A stretch of 5,026 nt of DNA. It comes from Desulfobulbus sp. (lineage in GTDB: Bacteria; Desulfobacterota; Desulfobulbia; Desulfobulbales; Desulfobulbaceae). Positions within the stretch are counted from its first letter, which is position 1. Every line of letters begins with the position of its first letter. Both the position numbers and the translations under genes were made by a program. Positions 1 to 5,026 of this stretch are shown here, in pieces. The stretch is taken from positions 1 to 5,026 of the forward strand of contig JAUVLX010000277.1 in assembly GCA_030600525.1 (NCBI GenBank). The letters are read 5' to 3'. The notes under the pieces are model-generated. The model was not told the origin of the DNA, did no database searches, and worked only from the letters and a program-made list of their open reading frames with translations.

Positions 1-712
1 AGTTGTTCTGGGAATTGGCTAGAAAAAGGAGCGATGATTTCTTTTTATTGATGCTCTTTAAAAGGAGTTCGATTTCGTCCAGAAGAATGTCTATGGCAAA
101 CACATGCTGTTGTGCCTTTTTTTGCTTTTTCGTCCACGCTACAGAAGCTGTAAATCCTTTTTTCTGGGTATGATGAAACGTGTAGATATCTGAGAGGAAA
201 ATATTTGACTCGGATGGATTCTGGCGAAACCAAGGACGATTACGCGGGTCATAGGTAGCAGTTTCATGCCATTTGCGGAGCGCTTTTTCAGGGGAAGCCC
301 ATTCTGTAAAATCCATTTCTGCCTTCCCTTTAAGCAGCTTTGTCGTCCGGGTCGTGAGGTGCGGGCTTTGGTTGATGAGAAAATATTCCTCTCCCTGGTC
401 ATTAGCTAAGATGATGCCACTGATGTGATCCTGGTGATCCACCAGTGGCATAAATTTTTTATTGAGATCTATTGAGTCGCCCGTATTGAGCAGCCCGTTT
501 TTTCCCCAGTCCCTGACAATATTTAGCTTGGAGGTTATCTCCGAGAAAAACGATTGGATTTCTGCAAGTTCCGATTCACCCGTAGTCTGAATAATGCCGC
601 TTTTTATGGTTTGTTTAACTCTGTAATATTGGAACATGTTAATTCCAATAAAAATTATAATGAACCCTACTATAGGGATTGTAAATGGCAGAATTTTGCG
701 TATGGTTTTCAT
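1..712 (-). CDS. dCache-type membrane sensor protein, N-terminal part (3' end outside window)
   Basis: The minus strand is open without a stop from an ATG at 710-712 to the window edge, giving 237 residues. One hydrophobic segment at about residues 8-27, with basic residues before it, acts as an uncleaved anchor. The following ~190 residues form a periplasmic domain. Residues 154-162 read YDPRNRPWF, the hallmark of dCache_1 ligand-binding domains, and FAIDILLDEIELLL at 205-218 matches the strand and helix that close the membrane-distal module of such domains. This family senses small extracellular ligands and passes the signal to a cytoplasmic output domain (histidine kinase, GGDEF, cyclase or methyl-accepting). 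That part lies outside the window, so the output type cannot be stated. No ATG, GTG or TTG occurs in frame between this ATG and an upstream in-frame stop, so the start is well supported, although its ribosome site is weak. It follows the solute-binding lipoprotein gene on the same strand, separated by a palindromic element. Confidence 0.85.
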   Translation of the reverse strand, partial: MKTIRKILPFTIPIVGFIIIFIGINMFQYYRVKQTIKSGIIQTTGESELAEIQSFFSEITSKLNIVRDWGKNGLLNTGDSIDLNKKFMPLVDHQDHISGIILANDQGEEYFLINQSPHLTTRTTKLLKGKAEMDFTEWASPEKALRKWHETATYDPRNRPWFRQNPSESNIFLSDIYTFHHTQKKGFTASVAWTKKQKKAQQHVFAIDILLDEIELLLKSINKKKSSLLFLANSQNN

Positions 713-730
713 TGCTTCTGGACCTGAAAA

Positions 731-739
731 GGAGGTGTC
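731..739 (+). repeat. Extra copy of the foldback-element terminal core
   Basis: GGAGGTGTC on the plus strand is identical to the terminal nine bases of the neighbouring foldback element read on the minus strand (950-958), so the two form a 9-base perfect inverted pair. The sequence following it (GGAATCAAG) also loosely resembles the element terminus with gaps. It could be a decayed end of a second element copy, an alternative outer end of the same element, or chance. On the minus strand it reads GACACCTCC and lies in the leader of the sensor gene, about 19 bases before its ATG. Confidence 0.4.
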
Positions 740-779
740 GGAATCAAGTAGGGTGATGATAAGCCTGATGCTACTTTAA

Positions 780-958
780 GGAGTTGTCCGGAAATAACTT
801 GAACATCTCGCATCGCATCTTTAGGTCATCTTTGGCCGATCTTCAATCACAAAGTCCTCAAGGTAGCACAACTACGCCTGCGGCTTTGTTCAATTAGATC
901 ATCCAAGTCTAACCTAAACATGAGTGCGATTTTGTACAGCTTATTTGCGGACACCTCC
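780..958. repeat. 179-bp foldback (palindromic) element, MITE-like
   Basis: The whole segment is one imperfect inverted repeat with its centre at 869 and no gaps. The outer 30 bases of each arm (780-809 and 929-958) match at 21 of 30 positions, around the shared core GGAG(G/T)TGTCCG(C/G)AAATAA. Further paired blocks are TTTAGGT (820-826 with 912-918), GATCT (838-842 with 896-900), ACAAAG (849-854 with 884-889) and GTAG (863-866 with 872-875), leaving a five-base loop. By hand count 53 of 87 arm positions are Watson-Crick paired. Both flanks carry AA just outside the ends, too short to prove a target duplication. It encodes no convincing protein. It lies 6 bases beyond the stop of the binding-protein gene and could fold in the transcript, acting as a processing site or partial terminator. 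No T-run follows, so a classical intrinsic terminator is not supported. The parent transposon family is not identified. Confidence 0.65.
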
Positions 959-964
959 AAGCTG

Positions 965-1768
965 TCATCGATTATAAAGAGTTTTGTAAAAAGGAACCCA
1001 ATGTTGAATCATTTTTTTAAGAGATCCGTTTTGTTGGCTGGTAGCAAGGTAGTTGTTTGCCGTTCGCAGTAGGAGGCTATCGTCTTTTCTCACTGCCCAG
1101 GCAATTTGTTCACGGGTCATTGGCTGTATAACAGGAACAAGTCCTTTGTCGGCATAAATCGAACCATAGTAGAGGTTGCCTGGGAGGTCGTACACAAAGG
1201 CGTCAATATCGTTATTGAGAAGTGATTTGACTGCTTTTTTTGAAGAGAGGAATTGTGTTCGTTTCCCCTTAGCCTTGCTTTTTTCTATCAGTAAATCTCC
1301 TGTTGTTCCCGTGACAGTCCCCACTCGTACGGTCTGATTGAGAAGTGAAGGAAGCCCATCACTAAATTTGTTTTCCTCTCTGCCGCGAACAAGCGCTATC
1401 TGACCGGTAGCCATATATGGTTTGCAGAAGGCTACACGATATTTGCGAGCAGACGTTATGGTCATGGCCGACATAATAATGTCAATTTTACCCGCGAGCA
1501 GGCTTGGAATTTGATCCTTCCATTTAAGAGAAATAAATTTAACCTGTTTACCTGAAAACTGTGCGAGTCCTCTGGCTAGATCGGCTTCAAGTCCTTTTAT
1601 GACACCTTTACTACGAAAGGCCATGGGCGGTGAGTTGGTTGATATGCCCACTTTTAAAATTTGGGTTGCCGGTTGAGATGCTGGCCCGCTGTCTGTTGCT
1701 TTTTGGCTGCAGCCCGACAGGAGGATGAAGCACGCAACGAACAATAAAGGGGAAATGATTTTTTTCAT
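965..1768 (-). CDS. Family-3 periplasmic solute-binding lipoprotein (SBP_bac_3)
   Basis: The 267-residue product starts with a lipoprotein signal peptide: basic MKK, a hydrophobic stretch, and lipobox LLSGC with Cys20 as the lipidation site. The mature domain begins near residue 37 and shows the order expected of polar amino-acid binding proteins: GISTNSPPMAF (41-51), GLEADLARGL (59-68), LLAGKIDIIMSAMTIT (90-105) with Arg108 at the position that usually grips a ligand carboxylate, the GTVTGTTGD hinge segment (150-158), and DAFVYDLP (189-196) where Asp194 commonly contacts the ligand amino group. It would capture an amino acid or similar small polar solute in the periplasm. The ligand is not predictable here. 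The gene follows the DUF3124 gene after 9 bases with only a weak AGG ribosome site overlapping the upstream stop. No cognate amino-acid ABC permease or ATPase is visible, so it may serve a distant transporter or a sensor instead. Confidence 0.88.
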   Translation of the reverse strand: MKKIISPLLFVACFILLSGCSQKATDSGPASQPATQILKVGISTNSPPMAFRSKGVIKGLEADLARGLAQFSGKQVKFISLKWKDQIPSLLAGKIDIIMSAMTITSARKYRVAFCKPYMATGQIALVRGREENKFSDGLPSLLNQTVRVGTVTGTTGDLLIEKSKAKGKRTQFLSSKKAVKSLLNNDIDAFVYDLPGNLYYGSIYADKGLVPVIQPMTREQIAWAVRKDDSLLLRTANNYLATSQQNGSLKKMIQHWVPFYKTLYNR

Positions 1769-1777
1769 AAGCTTTTG

Positions 1778-2269
1778 TTACCTGGTTTGACCTTTGATAA
1801 CTCTTCCTCGGGAAATGAAAGAAATACCCTGCTGCATTTTTGTACCAATCATAATTGATTCAATTATGGGTTCGGTTATGGCGGTTTCGGCATCCCAGGA
1901 AACCAGAAATTTGGCACCTGATCCTCCCTTTGATTCAGATTCTTCAACAATATACTTGGTGGAACCAAGTGGACCGATTGTAAGCGGTTTGCTGAGATAG
2001 TTATTCAGTAATTTTCCGGTTGAGTCGTAATAGTCAACACAGCGTAGGGTGAGTTGATGCGCTGGGTCCGTATTGCGGATAGACAGGGTTGCGGTCAGGA
2101 GAAATGGTTTGTTTTTAAATCGTTCATCAGCATAAATATGGGAATAGAGGGGAACGTATACAGTCTGTTCCAGCCAGAGATTGAGGCTGTATGTAGGAGC
2201 GGCAATGCTTGATGAAACCAGGAGCACCGTGCTGAGTATGCTCGCAACAAAAGAGGCGATGTATTTCAT
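1778..2269 (-). CDS. DUF3124 family exported protein
   Basis: This 163-residue protein has an N-terminal signal peptide (hydrophobic residues 5-20, likely cleavage near SIA-A at 21-24) and no lipobox cysteine, so a soluble periplasmic location is expected. The body fits DUF3124: TVYVPLYSHIY (36-46), FLLTATLSIRNTD (56-68), VDYYDSTGKL (78-87), the PLTIGPLGSTKYIVEE stretch (95-110), GGSGAKFLVSW (115-125) and IMIGTKMQQGISFISRGRVI (139-158). The pattern suggests a compact beta-sandwich; the molecular function of the family is unknown to me. Its ATG overlaps the stop of the upstream auxiliary lipoprotein gene by four bases (ATGA), with AGGA nine bases before the start. It is therefore probably made together with the lipid transporter and could be an accessory periplasmic factor of it. 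That role is inference from position only. Confidence 0.85.
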   Translation of the reverse strand: MKYIASFVASILSTVLLVSSSIAAPTYSLNLWLEQTVYVPLYSHIYADERFKNKPFLLTATLSIRNTDPAHQLTLRCVDYYDSTGKLLNNYLSKPLTIGPLGSTKYIVEESESKGGSGAKFLVSWDAETAITEPIIESIMIGTKMQQGISFISRGRVIKGQTR

Positions 2270-2898
2270 TGAACTTTATCCTGAAGTATAGAGTTATCGA
2301 TTGCTCGAAGTGCGTCTGCAATTTCTTGACTCAGCTGACTGACAGCATCAGAAGCTGATTTTACATAGCCATCATAATCTTGTTGTGGGCTATCAAGTGT
2401 TTTTGAAAAAGCAGCGCGTTTGAGTATGCTTTTCTGGGGAAGACTGTTGATTGTCCAGACCGCTTGTATGGTAAATTTTTCTCCAAATGGGGAGAAATCC
2501 TGGATGTCGACTTCAACGGAATAAACAAAATTCCCAAAACGTGGGCCTGGGTATATTGTAAAACTTGCTGTATGGAGCTGCCGTGAGAGGTTTGCGCTCA
2601 GTGTTTCGGTAATTTGTTTTTCAAGGGGAGCGCTCCAGAGGTGGTGCGTAGAAATATGTGATCGCTCTGGGGTAACCCTTACAAACATACCCGTCTGATT
2701 AAGCTGAGGCGCAAGACGAACAGGCATTACAATCGTCATGGCATTAAATGGTCCGTTTTTTGTTGTTAAGGTACTTTTTGGGGGAAGAGGAGAGAGCAAA
2801 TAGAGGCTAATGTTGGGTGATTGGTTGAAACATCCGCTTAACAGCAAGGCAATTATAAGAGGGAGCCACAGGTACGACCAACTCTGACACATTTTCAT
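2266..2898 (-). CDS. ABC-type transport auxiliary lipoprotein (PqiC/YmbA-like)
   Basis: The 210-residue product begins with a lipoprotein signal: hydrophobic residues 9-20 and lipobox LLSGC with Cys23. The mature part has the features of the ABC_trans_aux (DUF330) family, which includes E. coli PqiC: an early SLYLLSPLPP strand (31-40), a VMPVRLAPQL segment (58-67), HHLWSAPLEKQITETLSANL (85-104), and the C-terminal helix around YVKSASDAVSQLSQEIADAL (178-197). Members are usually lipid-anchored partners of MCE proteins, thought to help couple the periplasmic tunnel to a membrane. The gene directly follows the MCE gene with an ATGA overlap and a GGAG ribosome site eight bases before the ATG (2907-2910), which supports this start over the in-frame ATG two codons later. 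The length is typical of the family. Overall similarity is in the pattern rather than in strongly conserved residues, as usual for this group. Confidence 0.85.
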   Translation of the reverse strand: MKMCQSWSYLWLPLIIALLLSGCFNQSPNISLYLLSPLPPKSTLTTKNGPFNAMTIVMPVRLAPQLNQTGMFVRVTPERSHISTHHLWSAPLEKQITETLSANLSRQLHTASFTIYPGPRFGNFVYSVEVDIQDFSPFGEKFTIQAVWTINSLPQKSILKRAAFSKTLDSPQQDYDGYVKSASDAVSQLSQEIADALRAIDNSILQDKVQ

Positions 2899-3902
2899 GG
2901 AGTGGTCTCCGGCTTTCCAAAGATTAAGGCGTTAGGGTAACGCTGAAGGTAGTCTGACAGCATTTGTATGGATTGAGCAGCAGCTTCCACCTGATGGGCA
3001 ACTCGGGATAAATCATAGGAAAAATTAGAGTCTTTGTCAGCCAGGTCCTGAACATCACCAATGGCGATGGTCAGGACCTCTATTGCCTGGTTAATTCCGG
3101 CAAGTGTTTGTCCGAAATCATCCAGAATAGGTTCCAGAGATGCCTCTGTAGTAGAAAAAAGAGAAGTCCCTGCGTTTGAAAGTTGTTTGATTGCAGAGAG
3201 ACTATCCTTGAGTTTTGTCGTTATTCCAGGTAGCTCTGAATGTGCTTCAGCTGTAATATCGTGAATGTTTTCCAGGGATGAGTACAGGTGTTTAATCCCT
3301 TGCTTGCTTTGGTTTGAATTGAGAAGATTATCCAGTCCGTCAAGGATGAGGGTGACTTTGTCAACCAATTCAGTGAGAGGCAGGTCAGCTATGGTCTGTG
3401 TGATTTGCTCAAGCCCGGAAGGGAGGGTTGGGATTTCGAGATATGCTGAATTTGCAGGCTTGTTTTGCAAGTGGATTGGAGATTGAGGGTAAAAAGCGAG
3501 GTCTATGTAGAGTTTTCCGGTAACAATACTTCGCATTTTCAGTTTAGCCCGTAACCCCTTTTCAATCAGCAGCCTAGCGGTTTCTCTGCTGGCAGCAACA
3601 TCCCACGTTGGCACATTGTCTTCATCGTTTTCGGTAATTTCTACGTATACAGGAATGGTATAGTCGTTGAGCTTGTTGTCAAAACTTAACCTGATTCCCT
3701 TTACTTTTCCAATTTGAACGCCCCTAAAGGTCACCGGCGCACCTTGGTCCAGTCCGTGGAGAGAGCCAGAAAAATAGAGCACACAATGGAATGGCTTGTC
3801 GTTGAACTTAATGTTGCCAAGGGTGATGATTGCTGCCAGCGCAAGACCAATACCTACAATTACAAAAGTACCAATTACCGTTGGGTTAGCTTTTTTACTC
3901 AA
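2895..3902 (-). CDS. MlaD/MCE-domain lipid transport protein with helical C-terminal extension
   Basis: The 335-residue protein has a short cytoplasmic start, one transmembrane helix (about 8-28) and a single MCE domain at about 39-137. Diagnostic stretches are GLDQGAPVTFRGVQIGKVKG (50-69) and GLRAKLKMRSIVTGKLYIDL (116-135). The remaining ~175 residues after a Pro-rich link at 156-162 are mostly amphipathic helix rich in Leu, Ile, Asp and Ser. The protein ends with DYLQRYPNALIFGKP (317-331), a tail common in PqiB-like MCE proteins. It is far longer than E. coli MlaD (about 180 residues), so it probably forms a hexameric ring with a helical needle or tunnel above the permease, conducting lipid across the periplasm. 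The start codon is TTG at 3900-3902, overlapping the ATPase stop as TTGA, with AAGGAG ten bases upstream. The next gene encodes its likely lipoprotein partner. Confidence 0.92.
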   Translation of the reverse strand: MSKKANPTVIGTFVIVGIGLALAAIITLGNIKFNDKPFHCVLYFSGSLHGLDQGAPVTFRGVQIGKVKGIRLSFDNKLNDYTIPVYVEITENDEDNVPTWDVAASRETARLLIEKGLRAKLKMRSIVTGKLYIDLAFYPQSPIHLQNKPANSAYLEIPTLPSGLEQITQTIADLPLTELVDKVTLILDGLDNLLNSNQSKQGIKHLYSSLENIHDITAEAHSELPGITTKLKDSLSAIKQLSNAGTSLFSTTEASLEPILDDFGQTLAGINQAIEVLTIAIGDVQDLADKDSNFSYDLSRVAHQVEAAAQSIQMLSDYLQRYPNALIFGKPETTP

Positions 3903-4690
3903 CGTTTTTCAACTCCTTTTCTTCCGGTTCCACGGGTAAGGAAATTAATGACTTTCTGGTTGTCGCTCTCATGTAAAAGGGTACTGGGGGGACCGACAGC
4001 AAGCATTGTTCGAGCTTCTGTATCGAGAAAAACAGAGTCGGTGGCAATATCGAAAATGGATGCAAGTTCATGGGTAACAATGATAACTGTAGCCTTAAGG
4101 CTGTCGCGAATTTCCACAATAAGTTCATCCAGGTTTTTGGCGCTGATCGGGTCCAGCCCTGCAGAGGGTTCATCAAAAAATAAATACTTGGGATCCATAG
4201 CTATCGCGCGTGCAAGGGCAGCACGTTTTCGCATTCCACCTGACAAGGCAGCGGGGTAGTAGGATTCAAACCCTGCAAGTCCAACCAGAGCCAGTTTATA
4301 CTCGATAACTTCCCTGATCATGGACTTGGAAAGGTCACTGTACTGTTGCAGGGGCAGGGCAATGTTCTCTTCCAAGGTCATGGAACTCCAGAGAGCCCCA
4401 GACTGATACAAAATTCCAGTGTCTTCTAGTATTTTTGTCCGATCTTCTTCTGGGATTTGCCAGAAATCAATATTGCCGTATAAAACCTTGCCTGCTGCAG
4501 GACGTTTTAAACCTATCATGTGGCGTAGCAGGGTCGACTTTCCACAGCCACTCCCTCCCATGATAATGAAAATATCGCCTTTGTTGATTTGAAAATTTAG
4601 GTCGTGTTGCAAAATGAAATCCCCGTAGGCCATGGTCAAGTTTTCAACGGTAATAACGGATTCCATGGGGAAATTACCCACTGTGCTCAT
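3899..4690 (-). CDS. MlaF-type ABC transporter ATP-binding protein
   Basis: This 263-residue cytoplasmic ATPase has a complete set of ABC motifs: Walker A GGSGCGKST (45-53), Q-loop Gln96 within ILYQSGALWSSMT, signature LSGGM (149-153), Walker B LFFDE (170-174), D-loop SAGLD (176-180) and switch His207 in VTHEL. The QSGALWSSMTLEENIALPL stretch and the SGGMRKRAALARA signature context are typical of the MlaF/Mkl branch that powers MCE lipid transporters, rather than of amino-acid uptake ATPases. All catalytic residues appear intact. It is expected to dimerise and bind the MlaE-type permease encoded just upstream. The ATG overlaps the permease stop as ATGA and has no clear Shine-Dalgarno sequence, so translation probably relies on coupling. 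An in-frame ATG at codon 9 is an alternative start that would not affect the domain. Orthology to a particular named E. coli gene is not certain. Confidence 0.94.
   Translation of the reverse strand: MSTVGNFPMESVITVENLTMAYGDFILQHDLNFQINKGDIFIIMGGSGCGKSTLLRHMIGLKRPAAGKVLYGNIDFWQIPEEDRTKILEDTGILYQSGALWSSMTLEENIALPLQQYSDLSKSMIREVIEYKLALVGLAGFESYYPAALSGGMRKRAALARAIAMDPKYLFFDEPSAGLDPISAKNLDELIVEIRDSLKATVIIVTHELASIFDIATDSVFLDTEARTMLAVGPPSTLLHESDNQKVINFLTRGTGRKGVEKR
3913..3918 (-). promoter_or_regulatory. Ribosome binding site for the TTG-started MCE gene
   Basis: AAGGAG on the minus strand lies inside the last codons of the ATPase gene, ten bases ahead of the TTG at 3900-3902. No ATG or GTG lies in frame near this point, and the TTG sits in the same 4-base overlap arrangement as the neighbouring junctions. 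This site therefore supports the rare start codon. Confidence 0.65.
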
Positions 4691-5026
4691 AAGTTGAAAA
4701 TAAAGGTCATGATGGCATCTGAAACGATGATAAGCACTATACCGGTAACCACTGCAGAGGTAGTTGCTTCACCTACAGCCGATGCACTCCTGCCGCACTG
4801 CAAGCCGCGTAGGCAGCCAGCATAGCCAACGAGAACGCCGTAGATACAACTTTTCACGAGCCCCTGCATACATTGGTCGAGTTTAATTGCTTTTTGGGTA
4901 TGGAGAAAATATTCGGTAAAGGAAAGATCTAACATAAAGATGCCAATAAATGAACCTCCAAGTATACCCAGAATGTCAGCATAGATGCAGAGTAACGGCA
5001 TCATAAGCATAAGGGCAAACATGCGT
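4687..5026 (-). CDS. MlaE-family lipid ABC transporter permease, C-terminal part (start outside window)
   Basis: The frame is open to the window edge; the codon before the first visible Met is Arg, so the real start lies upstream. About 112 codons are visible, roughly the last 40 percent of a typical ~260-residue family member. The segment (R)MFALMLMMPLLCIYADILGILGG is the conserved RxxALxxxxPLLxxYADxxGxxGG region of MlaE/YrbE permeases. GVLVGYAGCLRGLQCGRSAS (62-81 of the visible part) and VGEATTSAVVTGIVLIIVSD (83-102) are the conserved C-terminal loop and last membrane helix. The protein would form the inner-membrane core that binds the ATPase and passes lipid to the MCE ring. Its gene ends in an ATGA overlap with the ATPase gene. 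The order permease-ATPase-MCE differs from E. coli mlaFED and matches the permease-ATPase-MCE-auxiliary cassettes found in other proteobacteria. Whether an N-terminal STAS domain is fused cannot be seen. Confidence 0.92.
   Translation of the reverse strand, partial: RMFALMLMMPLLCIYADILGILGGSFIGIFMLDLSFTEYFLHTQKAIKLDQCMQGLVKSCIYGVLVGYAGCLRGLQCGRSASAVGEATTSAVVTGIVLIIVSDAIMTFIFNL

Noticed and set aside
45..402. Two minus-strand frames (45-233 and 139-402)
   Set aside because: They lie in other frames within the dCache sensor gene, whose frame gives a membrane anchor and the YDPRNRPWF motif, so these are shadows.
727..776. Strong plus-strand Shine-Dalgarno-like AAAAGGAGGTG that might start a small plus-strand gene
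   Set aside because: The nearest ATG on that strand is about 20 bases away and opens only a seven-codon frame. The match is better explained as a copy of the foldback-element end.
846..920. Short minus-strand frame inside the foldback element beginning MFRLDLDDLIEQS (24 codons)
   Set aside because: It is too short, lies within a palindrome, and has no ribosome site or recognisable similarity. It may at most be a relic of a parent element.
780..964. Intrinsic terminator after the binding-protein gene
   Set aside because: A large hairpin is possible but the stem is imperfect and no run of T follows it on the minus strand, so a rho-independent terminator call is not justified.
2127..2321. Minus-strand frame of 64 codons across the junction of the auxiliary lipoprotein and DUF3124 genes
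   Set aside because: It overlaps two coding frames with clear signal peptide and family motifs; it is an out-of-frame shadow.
3714..4259. Plus-strand open frame of 181 codons opposite the ATPase and MCE genes
   Set aside because: It is antisense to well-supported coding sequence with intact catalytic motifs, spans a gene junction, and its translation is rich in Arg and Ser with no recognisable domain. The other plus-strand frames at 1794-2000, 3061-3486 and 4604-4825 fail for the same reason.

Overview
The window comes from a Gram-negative bacterium. It contains an MCE-type lipid ABC transporter, two lipoproteins with classical lipoboxes and a periplasmic protein. The DUF3124 gene, the dCache sensor and a GC content of roughly the mid-40s percent (judged by eye) suggest Desulfobacterota, possibly a Desulfobulbales-like sulfate reducer. 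That taxonomic placement is inference only.

All seven genes I can support lie on the minus strand, so transcription runs from high to low coordinates. From upstream (right) to downstream (left) they are: the C-terminal part of an MlaE-family permease (4687-5026, entering from outside the window), an MlaF-type ATPase (3899-4690), a single-MCE-domain protein with a long helical tail (2895-3902), an ABC-type transport auxiliary lipoprotein (2266-2898), a DUF3124 exported protein (1778-2269), a family-3 solute-binding lipoprotein (965-1768), and, after a gap, the N-terminal part of a membrane-anchored dCache sensor (1-712, running out of the window).

The first four junctions are all 4-base stop/start overlaps (ATGA, TTGA, ATGA, ATGA). 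Permease, ATPase, MCE protein, auxiliary lipoprotein and DUF3124 protein therefore look like one translationally coupled unit. The solute-binding gene follows after 9 bases. The first four proteins are expected to form an inner-membrane complex that moves lipid or another hydrophobic substrate between inner and outer membranes: permease plus ATPase as the engine, the MCE protein as periplasmic ring or tunnel, and the lipoprotein as a PqiC-like partner. The roles of the DUF3124 protein and the solute-binding lipoprotein in this unit are unknown. No permease or ATPase of the amino-acid uptake type is visible beside the binding protein.

The only sizeable non-coding stretch is 713-964. Most of it (780-958, 179 bp) is one imperfect palindrome with matching ends, resembling a foldback MITE or other non-autonomous element. 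A third copy of its terminal core lies at 731-739. No tRNA, rRNA, CRISPR array or intact transposase gene was seen. The promoter of the operon must lie beyond position 5026.
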